Shown one piece after another: positions 18,500 to 26,560 of a stretch of DNA of 64,000 nt. Numbering within the stretch: the stretch's first letter is position 1; each line of letters opens with the position of its first letter. Position numbers and translations under genes: made by a program. Source of the stretch: Geothrix sp. 21YS21S-2 (GTDB lineage: Bacteria > Acidobacteriota > Holophagae > Holophagales > Holophagaceae); NCBI RefSeq assembly GCF_030846775.1, contig NZ_CP132910.1, positions 1,708,001 to 1,772,000 of the forward strand. Reading direction: 5' to 3'. The notes below the pieces were generated by a model that saw only the letters and a list, made by a program, of their open reading frames with translations, searched no databases and had not been told where the DNA came from.

Positions 18500-18700
18500 C
18501 TAGAACCTGATGGGATGCTGGGGCAGGACGTACATCACCCACGCGAGGATGAGGCCGATGCCCAGGAGGCCCCCGGCGTACTTCAGGATGCTCTGGCGGG
18601 TGCGCTCGGGCCGGGACGTGGGCGTGAGCAGGCCCAGGATCACGGAGACCCCGACGCCCATGATGAGGAACTGGATCACGTGGCTGCTGAGGAATTTCAC
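18500..18700 (-). CDS. small two-helix membrane protein
   Basis: A 66-aa protein from GTG 18700 with two hydrophobic helices (about residues 9-24 and 40-60) separated by a polar turn with Arg/Glu (TSRPERTRQS). A longer frame to 18754 has a Pro-rich start that does not look coding. It sits between the nudix and yihY genes with tiny gaps, so it is translated as part of that operon. No family recognised; it may be an accessory of the YihY protein, which is inference from position. Confidence 0.65.
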   Translation of the reverse strand: MKFLSSHVIQFLIMGVGVSVILGLLTPTSRPERTRQSILKYAGGLLGIGLILAWVMYVLPQHPIRF

Positions 18701-18769
18701 GGGGGGACCTGTGGGTTCGGGAGGTGGGAGGGCGCAGGCTCTGGGCCAGGACAACAGGGTATCAGCCCG

Positions 18770-19393
18770 TCAGGTGTTGCGCAGCACGTCCAGCCAGGCC
18801 TTGAGGACGAAGGCGGTGGCCCCCCAGAGGGGCGCCGTGGGCAGTTCCAGCCGGGGGATGTCCAGGGCCGTGCCCCTCAGCTCAAGGCGCTGCATCCCCC
18901 AAGGAGCGCTCATCAGGGGCTCCAGGGGCAGGCGCAGGACGGCCTGGATCTCCGAGCTGAGCGTGAACCGGGGCTCCGGGTCCTCCCAGCGCAGGAAGAG
19001 CGGCGTGAACCGGGTGTGGGCCTTGGCCACCCCGTCGGGGAAGCATCCCATCTCCCACAGGCCGTCCTTCACCCCCAGCTCCTCCTCCAGTTCGCGGCGG
19101 GCCGTGGCGGTGAGGTCCCGGTCCCCGGGCTCGGCCATGCCCCCGGGGAAGGCCAGCTCCCCGGCGTGCTGGGGCGCGGTGGAGCCCCGCTGCACCAGCA
19201 CCACCTCCCGGGCGCCCCGGGCGTCCCCCCAGAGCAGCACCGCCACCGCGGCGCGCCGGGGGTTCTCGGGCGTCCTCGGGGACAGCTTGAAGGGGTTCGG
19301 CCAGCGCTGGGCGATGCGCAGGCTCTCCTCCACCCGGGCCCAGGCCACGGGCTCGCCCCCGGGGGGCGGGACCCATCTATTTGATGGTTCCAA
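18770..19393 (-). CDS. Nudix hydrolase, CoA-pyrophosphatase type
   Basis: A Nudix hydrolase of 207 aa. The Nudix box lies near residues 84-106 (from GGMAEPGD to RRELEEELGV). The upstream RGSTAPQHAGELAFPGG segment is typical of CoA diphosphatases (NudL-like), which cleave CoA to phosphopantetheine and 3',5'-ADP. TTG 19393 is used as the start because AGGGGG is placed seven to eight bases before it. This start lies inside the last codons of rel, a 17-base overlap that implies coupling. GTG codons further in are alternatives. Confidence 0.85.
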   Translation of the reverse strand: MEPSNRWVPPPGGEPVAWARVEESLRIAQRWPNPFKLSPRTPENPRRAAVAVLLWGDARGAREVVLVQRGSTAPQHAGELAFPGGMAEPGDRDLTATARRELEEELGVKDGLWEMGCFPDGVAKAHTRFTPLFLRWEDPEPRFTLSSEIQAVLRLPLEPLMSAPWGMQRLELRGTALDIPRLELPTAPLWGATAFVLKAWLDVLRNT

Positions 19394-21578
19394 AATAGGA
19401 CCCCCTGACGCGATCGACGGTGAAGACGCCCTTGAGCTTCCGGATCGTGCCCATGAGCTCGACGATGTGGTTGCGGTCCTTCACCCTCAGGGCGATGTAG
19501 AAGACCCCGCCGCCCTCCTCGGAGCTGGACCCGCTGAACCGCTGCATGTTGTGGCCGGCCTTCTGGATGGCGTTGGAGATGGAGGCCACCATGCCGGGGC
19601 GGTCCTCGGTGGTCACCACCAGCTCTGTGTTGAAGAGCCCCTTGGAGGCCTTGCCCCAGGCCACGCTCACCAGGCGCTCCGGATTGGGGGCCGACGAGCT
19701 GAGGTGGGGGCAGTTGGCCCGGTGGATGGAGATGCCGCGGCCCCTCGTGGTGTAGCCGACGATCTCGTCGCCCCAGATGGGCTTGCAGCACACCGCCAGG
19801 GAGTAGAGGATCCCCACGTTGTCGTCCACCAGCACCGTGTCGTGGAAGACCTCGGGCGGCTTCTCCTCCTTGGCGGCCTTGGACGCCTCGGGCACCAGGG
19901 GCTCCAGGAGCTTGCGGCAGGTGATGCGGTTGAAGCCCACCTGGGCGTAGAAGGCGTCCCAGGAGGGGATCTTGAGCTCCTTGAGCCGGGCCTCCAGGGC
20001 CACGTGGGACTCGGGCGCGTCCAGGCGGATGCCCAGGGTGCGGGCCTCCCGGTCCAGGCGCTCCTTGCCGATCAGGATCGCGTGGGCCCGCTCCTCCTCG
20101 CGGATGTAGGTCTGGATCTTGGCCTTGGCCCCGGCCGACACCACCACGCTCAGCCAGTCGCGGCTGGGCTTGTGGTCGGCCCTCGTGAAGATCTCCACGC
20201 GGTCGCCGTTCTGGAGGGGGTGGCGCAGCGGCACCATGCGCCCGTTGACCTTGGCGCCCACGCAGTGGTGGCCCACCTCGGTGTGGATGGAGTAGGCGAA
20301 GTCGATGGGGGTGGAGTTCTCCGGCAGGCTGCGCAGGTCGCCCTTGGGCGTGAACACCTGGATGCGCTGGAAGCTGAGCTCGCCCTTGAGGTTGGCCACC
20401 AGGTCCCGGCTGTCCCGGGACTCCTGGTGCAGCTCCACCATTCGCCGCAGGAAGGAGGCCTGGTTGATCTCCTGCTTGTTGGCGATCTTGCCTTCCTTGT
20501 AGGTCCAATGGGCGGCGATGCCGGCCTCGGCGTGGTCGTCCATGTCCTGGGTGCGGAACTGCACCTCGAAGGAGTCCCCGCCGGGCATGAGCACGCTGGT
20601 GTGGATGCTCTGGTAGCCGTTGTCCTTGGGCAGGCTGATGTAGTCCTTGAACCGGCCCGGGATGGGCTTGTAGAGGGCGTGCACCAGGCCCATGGCCGTG
20701 TAGCAGGAGGCCCGGTCGGGGCAGAGGATGCGGTAGGCGAGCCAGTCGTGGATGTCGTCCAGGCTCTTCTCCTGGAGTCCCATCTTCTTCCAGATGCCGT
20801 AGAGGTGCTTCTCCCGGTAGAGGATCTCGGCGTGGATGCCCTGCGCCCGCAGGGCGGACTGGAGCGTCTTCTTGATCTCCTCCACCATGGGCGCGCTCTT
20901 GCTGCGCTTCTGGTCGATGACCTTGCGCATCTCCGCGAACCGCTCGGGCTCGAGGTTGGCAAATGCCAGGTCCTCCAGCTCGGCGCGCACGGTGCCCATG
21001 CCCAGGCGGTTGGCCAGCGGCGCGTAGAGCTCCAGGGTCTCCCGGGCGATTCGGCGGCGCTTCTCCTCCCGCATGGAGGCCAGGGTGCGCATGTTGTGGA
21101 GCCGGTCGGCGAGCTTGACCAGCAGCACGCGCACGTCCTTGCCCATGGCCACCAGGAGCTTGCGCACGTTCTCGGCGTTGAGCAGCGTGCGGTCCGTGAA
21201 GCTGAGCTTGCTCATCTTGGTGAGGCCGTCGACGATGTCGGCCACCTCCTCCCCGAACTGCTTGCGGACCTCCTCGATGGTCATGAGGGTGTCCTCCACC
21301 GTGTCGTGGAGGATGGCGCAGGCCACGCTCACCGCGTCCAGGCGCCACTCCGCCAGGGAGTCCGCCACGGCCAGGGGGTGGAAGAAGTAGGGCTCGCCGC
21401 TCTTGCGCTTCTGGGTGGCGTGCATCTTCTTGCCGACCTTGAAGGCCCGGTCGAGCAGCGCGGTGTCGCCGTCGGGGTGGTGGAAGAGGAACTTGGAGCG
21501 GACCTGGTCGTAGGCCCCTTCGAGAGTAAGGCACGAGCCCCCGCCAGGGGAGGCGTCATTCACGACCGTCGTTGTCAT
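19377..21578 (-). CDS. rel: bifunctional (p)ppGpp synthetase/hydrolase
   Basis: Controls the stringent response by making and degrading (p)ppGpp. The 733-aa protein has an HD hydrolase domain (about 30-190) with intact AILHDTVEDT and LVKLADRLHNMRTL, a synthetase domain (about 235-350) with SLPKDNGYQSIHTSV and FEVQFRTQDMDDHAEAGIA, a TGS domain (about 390-450, VFTPKGDLRSLPENSTPIDF), a helical/zinc-finger region with CCKPIWGDEIVGY and a C-terminal ACT domain (about 650-725). Both catalytic centres look functional. It heads a four-gene operon with the nudix, small membrane protein and yihY genes and is divergent from moeA. Confidence 0.96.
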   Translation of the reverse strand: MTTTVVNDASPGGGSCLTLEGAYDQVRSKFLFHHPDGDTALLDRAFKVGKKMHATQKRKSGEPYFFHPLAVADSLAEWRLDAVSVACAILHDTVEDTLMTIEEVRKQFGEEVADIVDGLTKMSKLSFTDRTLLNAENVRKLLVAMGKDVRVLLVKLADRLHNMRTLASMREEKRRRIARETLELYAPLANRLGMGTVRAELEDLAFANLEPERFAEMRKVIDQKRSKSAPMVEEIKKTLQSALRAQGIHAEILYREKHLYGIWKKMGLQEKSLDDIHDWLAYRILCPDRASCYTAMGLVHALYKPIPGRFKDYISLPKDNGYQSIHTSVLMPGGDSFEVQFRTQDMDDHAEAGIAAHWTYKEGKIANKQEINQASFLRRMVELHQESRDSRDLVANLKGELSFQRIQVFTPKGDLRSLPENSTPIDFAYSIHTEVGHHCVGAKVNGRMVPLRHPLQNGDRVEIFTRADHKPSRDWLSVVVSAGAKAKIQTYIREEERAHAILIGKERLDREARTLGIRLDAPESHVALEARLKELKIPSWDAFYAQVGFNRITCRKLLEPLVPEASKAAKEEKPPEVFHDTVLVDDNVGILYSLAVCCKPIWGDEIVGYTTRGRGISIHRANCPHLSSSAPNPERLVSVAWGKASKGLFNTELVVTTEDRPGMVASISNAIQKAGHNMQRFSGSSSEEGGGVFYIALRVKDRNHIVELMGTIRKLKGVFTVDRVRGSYFGTIK

Positions 21579-21615
21579 GCTCCTATCCCAATCCCCCTCG
21601 ACTACGATATATACC

Positions 21616-22740
21616 ATGTGCGCCGCCCCCCTCCTCCCCCTTGAAGATGCCCTCCGGATCCTGGCCGCCGCCTTTCCTCCCCCGGAAACCCCGGAAATCC
21701 GCGCCGACCGGGACGATCCGGCCCTGGACCTGAGCTCCATGGACGGAGCCGCCCTCAGCAGCCGGGACCTCGCCGCGCCCCGCCGGGTCCTGGGCACCCT
21801 CTTCGCCGGGGACGACCCCGCCGCCTTCCGGGTGGAACCCGGCACCTGCGTGCGCATCATGACCGGGGCCGCCCTGCCCCCCGGGGCCGACGCCGTGGTG
21901 CCCGTGGAGGACCTCGTCCAGGGGCCCGAGGGCCTGACCCCGGCGGCGCCCCCCCCGCCCGGATCCAATGTGCGCCCCCGGGGCTCCCAGGCCCGGAAGG
22001 GGGACCTGCTTCTGGCCGCCGGCGCCGCGGCGGGAGCGGGCCGGGCGGGTCTCCTGGCCCAGGTGGGGATGCCGGCGCCCCCCCTCGCACGGGTCCGCGT
22101 GGGGATCGTCCCCACCGGCGACGAGCTCACCGACCGTCCCGCGCCCCACCAGATCCGGGACAGCAACGGGCCCATGCTGGAGGCCCTGGCCCACGCCCTG
22201 GGCGCCGACGTGGTCCGGCTCCCCCCCCTCCCGGACCGCCCCGAGGCCGTGCGCGACTTCCTCCGGGGCCTGGGCTCCCTGCAGATACTGGTCACCTCCG
22301 GCGGCGTGTCGGCCGGGGACAAGGACCACCTCCCCCGGGTCCTGGAGGACCTGGGCGCCCGCATCCTCTTCCACAAGATCCGCCTCAAGCCCGGCAAGCC
22401 CATGCTCACGGCCCTCCTGGACGGGCGGGTGATCCTGGGCCTCCCCGGCAACCCGGTGTCCTCCTACATGAACGCCCTGCTCTTCCTGCCCGTGGCCATG
22501 GCGGGGATCCAGGGCCGGCGCGCCCCCGACCCGTGGAAGGAGGGGCGCCTGGCCGCCGCGGTGCGCAACCCCGGGGACCGGCCCCTGCTCCAGCCCTGCC
22601 GGCGCGACGGGAAGGAACTCCATCCCCTGGAAAGCAAGGGCTCCGCGGACCTGGTGCGCCTGGCCCAGGCCGACGCCTTCGCGTGGGTGCCCGAGGGCGG
22701 AATGGAGGCCGGCCCGACCCGGTACCTGGACGTCCTATAG
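21616..22740 (+). CDS. moeA: molybdopterin molybdenumtransferase
   Basis: Inserts molybdate into adenylated molybdopterin to finish the molybdenum cofactor. The 374-aa protein is slightly shorter than E. coli MoeA (411). Key segments are SSMDGAALSSRDL near residue 40, IMTGAALPPGADAVVPVED, the MoCF-like domain with VGIVPTGDELTD and VTSGGVSAGDKDHL, FHKIRLKPGKPML, and LGLPGNPVSS. Start ATG 21616 lies 37 bases from the divergent rel start; a longer frame from 21577 would overlap rel. Its stop overlaps that of the convergent chemoreceptor gene by six bases. No other moa/mob gene is in the window. Confidence 0.93.
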   Translation: MCAAPLLPLEDALRILAAAFPPPETPEIRADRDDPALDLSSMDGAALSSRDLAAPRRVLGTLFAGDDPAAFRVEPGTCVRIMTGAALPPGADAVVPVEDLVQGPEGLTPAAPPPPGSNVRPRGSQARKGDLLLAAGAAAGAGRAGLLAQVGMPAPPLARVRVGIVPTGDELTDRPAPHQIRDSNGPMLEALAHALGADVVRLPPLPDRPEAVRDFLRGLGSLQILVTSGGVSAGDKDHLPRVLEDLGARILFHKIRLKPGKPMLTALLDGRVILGLPGNPVSSYMNALLFLPVAMAGIQGRRAPDPWKEGRLAAAVRNPGDRPLLQPCRRDGKELHPLESKGSADLVRLAQADAFAWVPEGGMEAGPTRYLDVL

Positions 22741-24267
22741 CCTGAACTTCTGCACCAGGTCCTTCATCTCCTCCGCAACGCCGGAGAGTTCCTCTGCGGT
22801 CCGGGTGATCTCGTGGACGGTGGCCGACAGCTCCGCGGTGGCCGCGGCGTTCTGCTCCAGGCGGGTGGAGGTGTGCTCCATCAGGCCCTTCACCTCCACC
22901 CCGGTCTGCCCCTGTTCCCGTGCGAGGCCCTCGATGCCGCGGATGCTGCCGGACACCTCGGAGATGCGGCTCCGGATGTCGTCCAGGCGCTCCAGGGTGG
23001 TGGCGACGCTCTGCACCCCGCCCTTCACGGCGTCCTGGGTCTGGCCGATGATCTCCTCGATCTCCCGGGCGGCCAGGGCGCTGCGTTCGGCCAGCTTGCG
23101 GACCTCCTCGGCCACCACGGCGAAGCCCTTGCCCTGGGCCCCGGCCTTGGCGGCCTCGATGGCGGCGTTGAGCGAAAGCAGGTTGGTCTGCCGGGCGATG
23201 TCCTGGATGACCCGGATGGCCTGGTTGATGCGGGAGGTGGCCTGTTCGATCTGCTGCATCCCTTGTGCCGCGCCCTGGCCGGCCAGGGCGCCCTGGTCCG
23301 TGTCCCGCACCGCGACGCCGGTCTCCGCCACCGTGCGCCGGGTGTGCTCGTCCATGGCCTGGACGTTGCCCATGAGGCGCTGCAGGGCCGTCATCACCTG
23401 CTGTCCGGCCTCCCGCAGGGCCTCGCCCCCCCGGGCCGCGTCGTCCACCGTCCGCACCATCTCGTCGGCGCTGGCCGCGAGTTCGGTGCTGCCCGAGGCC
23501 ACCTGTTCCGAGGCCTTCTCCACCCTGAGCAGCGCCCCGTTGAGGTCGTGGACCATCCCGTTGAAGGCCGACCCCAGCTGGCCGATCTCGTCGTCGCTGC
23601 GCACCTCGGTGCGGACGGTGAGATCCCCCTGGGCGATCCTCAGGATCGACCCTGACAGTTCAGCCAGGGGGGCCAGGATGACCCGCCGGACGAAGTAGGT
23701 GATCAGGGCGCTGATCGCCGCGAGCACCAGGAGCCCAGCCCCCAGGCACAGGATCCTGAGGTTGCGCACCTCCCGGCGCAGGGGCTCCATGGAGACGGAG
23801 ACCCCGAAGGCCGCCACCAGGTCCCCCACCTTGCTTCCCTTGAACCGGTCGATGCCGAAGGCCTGGTGGCAGGTCACGCAGGATTCGGCGATCCGGGCCG
23901 GGGCGAAGGCCACGAGGTTGGGTCTGCCTTCGCCGTCCGTGAACTCCCGGGCCATCGACTCCAGCTTCGCGTCGCCCCCGAAGGACCGCAGGACGCTCTG
24001 CTCGTAGGCGCCCTCCTCCCCGGCCTCGGCCTTGTCCCCCACGATGACCCGGTGGAACTTCATGCCCCGGGAGCGGCAGTAGTCCTCCGCCTCCGAATGC
24101 ATCATGGACCGGGAGGTGGTGGCCAGGGAGGTGAGGTGCTCCCGGAAGGCCTGCTCCGCCCTCCGGGTCTGGAGGGACCCGATGAAGAGCACCACCACCC
24201 CCACCACCAGGGCCAGGGCGCCGCCGACGGGAAGGAAGAACTTCAACGCCAGACCACGCTTGGCCAT
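22735..24267 (-). CDS. methyl-accepting chemotaxis protein with c-type haem sensor
   Basis: A transmembrane chemoreceptor of 510 aa. TM1 spans about residues 9-31 and TM2 about 171-193. The periplasmic part (32-170) contains ESCVTCHQAFG, a CxxCH site (Cys130, Cys133, His134) for covalent haem c, in a domain resembling the Tll0287/DUF3365 haem sensors. A HAMP linker follows TM2 (ILAPLAELSGSILRIAQGDL). The signalling tip is present (QTNLLSLNAAIEAAKAGAQG and AVVAEEVRKLAERS). Covalent haem implies sensing of redox state, NO or O2, as described for Geobacter receptors. ATG 24267 has GGAG at good spacing. No C-terminal CheR/CheB pentapeptide is visible. Confidence 0.92.
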   Translation of the reverse strand: MAKRGLALKFFLPVGGALALVVGVVVLFIGSLQTRRAEQAFREHLTSLATTSRSMMHSEAEDYCRSRGMKFHRVIVGDKAEAGEEGAYEQSVLRSFGGDAKLESMAREFTDGEGRPNLVAFAPARIAESCVTCHQAFGIDRFKGSKVGDLVAAFGVSVSMEPLRREVRNLRILCLGAGLLVLAAISALITYFVRRVILAPLAELSGSILRIAQGDLTVRTEVRSDDEIGQLGSAFNGMVHDLNGALLRVEKASEQVASGSTELAASADEMVRTVDDAARGGEALREAGQQVMTALQRLMGNVQAMDEHTRRTVAETGVAVRDTDQGALAGQGAAQGMQQIEQATSRINQAIRVIQDIARQTNLLSLNAAIEAAKAGAQGKGFAVVAEEVRKLAERSALAAREIEEIIGQTQDAVKGGVQSVATTLERLDDIRSRISEVSGSIRGIEGLAREQGQTGVEVKGLMEHTSTRLEQNAAATAELSATVHEITRTAEELSGVAEEMKDLVQKFRL

Positions 24268-24349
24268 GGAAGGCTCCGGAGAAGGGATTTGTGCTGATTA
24301 TCGGCAATCCACAAGCGGCCCTTAATTTTTTCAAGGCCCGGACCGAAGG

Positions 24350-25090
24350 TCACTTCGTGGCCGGGTCGATCCGTTTCCGGGTCGTCGGCGTCATGGCCCG
24401 GCTGACGGTCAGTTCCACCCGGGGCGCGACCAGCACCTTGATCCTTCCCGTGGCCAGGGGCCGGAACCCCCTGACCATTTCGGGGCGCAGGAGGATGTGG
24501 CGCTGGATGCGCAGCATGCCTTCCTCGGGGAACGCGTCCTCCACATCGGAAAGCGTGGTCCAGCGGGTCAGGTACCTGTTCAGGCCCCGGAACGCCCAGA
24601 CCCGGTCCTGGCTGAGCTCGAAATGGGTCACGTGGCTCAATTCCATGAAGATCTCCCCTTCCCCCGCAAGGATCGGAAACCGCGGGAGCGTGGGGAGAAG
24701 GCTGCGCAACTCGGAGGGGCTGAGGCGCCGGACCAGGCGCTCCCGGACCCGCTGGAGGCACTTGAACAGGCGTTCCTCGAAAACGGGCTTCAGGAGGTAG
24801 TCCACCGCCGAGAGTTCGAAGGCCCGGACCGCGTATTCCGAAAAGGCCGTCACGAATACGACCGGGGGGGGATTCCGCGCGTCGGCCAGGACCTCCATGC
24901 AATTGGGTCCCGGCATCTGGATGTCGAGGAAGATCACGTCAGCCTCGGCGGGCCCCTGGAGCCACTCCAGGAGGGCCAGGCCATTCCCGAGGTTGCCGAC
25001 CACTTCGCAGCCGGCCTCCTCGAGGAGCCGCGTCATTCGTTCCCGGGCCAAAGGTTCATCATCCACGACCAAGGCATTCAGACGTCGCAT
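24350..25090 (-). CDS. LytTR-family response regulator
   Basis: A 246-aa transcription regulator. The receiver domain (about 1-120) has the acidic pair VVDDEP, phospho-acceptor Asp56 in IFLDIQMPG and Lys103 in YLLKP. The LytTR DNA-binding domain (about 145-235) has HFELSQDRVWAFRGLNRYL and the terminal MLRIQRHILLRPEMVRGF signature. LytTR proteins bind two direct repeats in an elongated beta fold. The kinase gene ends 12 bases upstream, so they form one unit. Two matching repeat pairs lie in the divergent promoter at 26435-26490, the likely targets. After Asp56 the motif reads IQMPGPN, an ordinary receiver. Confidence 0.92.
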   Translation of the reverse strand: MRRLNALVVDDEPLARERMTRLLEEAGCEVVGNLGNGLALLEWLQGPAEADVIFLDIQMPGPNCMEVLADARNPPPVVFVTAFSEYAVRAFELSAVDYLLKPVFEERLFKCLQRVRERLVRRLSPSELRSLLPTLPRFPILAGEGEIFMELSHVTHFELSQDRVWAFRGLNRYLTRWTTLSDVEDAFPEEGMLRIQRHILLRPEMVRGFRPLATGRIKVLVAPRVELTVSRAMTPTTRKRIDPATK

Positions 25091-25102
25091 GGGTAGAGAC
25101 CC

Positions 25103-26107
25103 CTAGAGGATTTTAAGTTCGATCCGGGCGAGGGTGCCGCCTTCGGAGGCTCCCAGCGAGAACTGCGCCTCGTCCCCGTAGGCAAGCGCCAGGCGGGCCC
25201 TGAGGTTCTTCACGCCGACGCCCTGGCTTTGCCGTTTCAGGAGGAAGGGCTCACCGGAATTCCAGATCTGGAAGGTGACCAGGCCGTCCGCCCCCTGCGC
25301 CCGGACGATCAGGTCGCCGCCCTCGAGACTCGGGGAAATCCCGTGCTTGATGGCGTTCTCCACGAGCGGTTGCAGAAGGAGGGGCGGGATTTCCAGGGTA
25401 TCCAGGCGGTCGTCCCACTCCCAGGCCACCCGGAGCCGGCTTCCCAGGCGCATGGATTCGATGGCCAGATAGTCCGTCACGAGGCTGCGCTCCTCGCCAA
25501 GGGGGAAGGTCGCCTGTTCCGAGGCCCGCAGGATCCGCCGCAGGAGGTCCGAAAGGTGATGGATGGCCCGCTCCGCCGACACGGGGTCCTTGTGGACCAG
25601 CTCCGCCAACCCGTTCAGTGCGTTGAAAAGCACATGGGGATGGATCTGGCTCTGGAGGAGCCGCGTCTTGGCGATCTGGGCTTCGGTCATCGAGGCTTCT
25701 CGAAGTTCTTCGGAACGGGCCCGGGCGGCGATGAGACCTCCCACGACCATCAGGGCCGGCCCCACCAGGGACGTGTAGAGGAGGACGACCTTGCGGAAAT
25801 TGAAATCGAATCGGCCATTGGCAAGCATCCAGGCATCAGGGAACGGGAGCGCCGCGGCCACCAGTTCGCAACCGGCAAGGGAGAGCAGAAGCCCCAGGAT
25901 GAAGGCCCAGGGAGTCCGGAACCGCTGCGTCAGGAGCCACGGCAGGGGAGCGAGGAAAACGAACGTCACGACGTGCGTGAAGGGGGAGATGACCGCGTTC
26001 CCCCACAACCAGGGATTGCCGAGCCTTCCGTTCAGGCCGTGTCCGACGAGAACGGCGAGGACCCACAGGAGGTAGCAGGCCAGGATCGAAACCCTGCTCT
26101 TCCACAT
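25103..26107 (-). CDS. LytS/AgrC-like sensor histidine kinase
   Basis: A 334-aa membrane kinase of the His_kinase (PF06580) type. Four hydrophobic segments occupy the first 130 residues (near 7-24, 40-62, 65-88 and 106-127). The cytoplasmic part has the phospho-acceptor His about 158 in QIHPHVLFNALNG, the N-box LLQPLVENAIKHGI and the G-box GVGVKNLRARL. It pairs with the LytTR regulator directly downstream. ATG 26107 is chosen because the longer frame from ATG 26239 starts with Ser/Pro codons ending mostly in A, unlike this genome, and overlaps the better-supported peptide gene. Neither ATG has a good Shine-Dalgarno, so the start is unsure. Kinases of this architecture often sense peptides. 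Confidence 0.85.
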   Translation of the reverse strand: MWKSRVSILACYLLWVLAVLVGHGLNGRLGNPWLWGNAVISPFTHVVTFVFLAPLPWLLTQRFRTPWAFILGLLLSLAGCELVAAALPFPDAWMLANGRFDFNFRKVVLLYTSLVGPALMVVGGLIAARARSEELREASMTEAQIAKTRLLQSQIHPHVLFNALNGLAELVHKDPVSAERAIHHLSDLLRRILRASEQATFPLGEERSLVTDYLAIESMRLGSRLRVAWEWDDRLDTLEIPPLLLQPLVENAIKHGISPSLEGGDLIVRAQGADGLVTFQIWNSGEPFLLKRQSQGVGVKNLRARLALAYGDEAQFSLGASEGGTLARIELKIL

Positions 26108-26180
26108 CGGGAAGTAGGCGATCCGGCCGGCCCCCGCGGCCCCGAATCCATAGGGGACCAGGTCCGCGGGCCCGATGGGC

Positions 26181-26360
26181 TCAGTCCAGCCAATCGGTGT
26201 GGGTGAGGGTCGTGGTGATGGTGATGCTGGCCTCTCCATGGTTAATCGCCGAGCGCCCCCCCCGGGTGTCCTGCTTCAAAGGGGACTTGCCTGCCAGGCT
26301 TCCACTTGCGGCACTGGCGGGCTGGAGGGATTCCTTCCGAAAGGGGAATGGGCTGGTCAT
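26181..26360 (-). CDS. candidate RiPP precursor peptide, Thr-rich, cysteine-free
   Basis: A 59-aa frame found by reading the minus strand upstream of the kinase. TTGGAG lies at ideal spacing (five bases) before ATG 26360, and a TATAAA box is 60 bases upstream. The peptide starts MTSPFPFRKESLQ. It continues through a Ser/Ala/Gly/Lys-rich middle that includes SAASGSLAGKSP and TRGGRSAINHG, and ends with EASITITTTLTHTDWLD, where seven of 16 residues after Glu are Ser or Thr. There is no Cys, so lanthionine rings are impossible without partners. The last 20 codons are almost all C/G-ending, whereas the overlapping kinase frame there is mostly A-ending. FRKESLQ recalls the K-x-[ST]-L box of class I lanthipeptide leaders (inference). 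Location across the promoter from lanB makes it the probable dehydratase substrate. Confidence 0.65.
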   Translation of the reverse strand: MTSPFPFRKESLQPASAASGSLAGKSPLKQDTRGGRSAINHGEASITITTTLTHTDWLD

Positions 26361-26419
26361 GGGAACTCCAAGGTCGCGTCACCGGACGCAACCTTGGTGT
26401 AACCTCCCACCCACCCGGC

Positions 26420-26450
26420 TTTATAGAAATTCCCATGAACGGAATGTAAA
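26420..26450 (-). promoter_or_regulatory. possible promoter of the peptide-kinase-regulator operon
   Basis: TTTACA (26450-26445) and TATAAA (26425-26420), read on the minus strand, are separated by 19 bases. The -10 is good; the long spacer suits an activated promoter. One LytTR box lies inside the spacer. Confidence 0.45.
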
Positions 26451-26490
26451 CCACGGCCGAACGGTTGGGCGCAAAAAAAACACCGTTCAC
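26435..26490. promoter_or_regulatory. divergent LytTR operator (two direct-repeat pairs)
   Basis: The published LytTR consensus is [TA][AC][CA]GTTN[AG][TG] twice, with a 12-13 bp spacer. On the minus strand ACCGTTCGG (26465-26457) and TCCGTTCAT (26443-26435) both match at 9/9 with a 13-bp spacer. On the plus strand ACGGTTGGG (26461-26469) and ACCGTTCAC (26482-26490) each match at 8/9 with a 12-bp spacer. The two pairs overlap at the centre and point to the peptide operon and lanB respectively. The inner boxes also share downstream sequence (14 of 17 positions, CCGTTCA to ATTYC). Confidence 0.6.
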
Positions 26491-26506
26491 GCGAATTCCA
26501 TGGCTT

Positions 26507-26521
26507 CACGGCCAGGCCGTG
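26507..26521. promoter_or_regulatory. short palindrome in the lanB leader
   Basis: CACGGCC-A-GGCCGTG is a perfect 7-bp inverted repeat 40 bases before the lanB ATG. It could be an additional operator or a leader hairpin; nothing more can be said. Confidence 0.3.
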
Positions 26522-26560
26522 GCCACCTGGAATCCCATTCCGATCCTGGGAAGACCGACC

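Noticed and set aside
18510-21644. 1044-aa plus-strand frame across nudix and rel
   Set aside because: Antisense artefact of GC-rich sequence; the minus strand contains conserved genes throughout.
26108-26239. N-terminal extension of the sensor kinase from ATG 26239
   Set aside because: Its first codons are mainly A-ending and Ser/Pro-rich, contrary to this genome, and there is no ribosome-binding site. The overlapping peptide frame has better codon bias. Codons after 26181 do look acceptable in the kinase frame, so this is a preference, not proof.
26242-26490. Alternative minus-strand 82-aa frame as RiPP precursor
   Set aside because: It starts within the operator, lacks a ribosome-binding site and has no Ser/Thr-rich tail or leader-like features.
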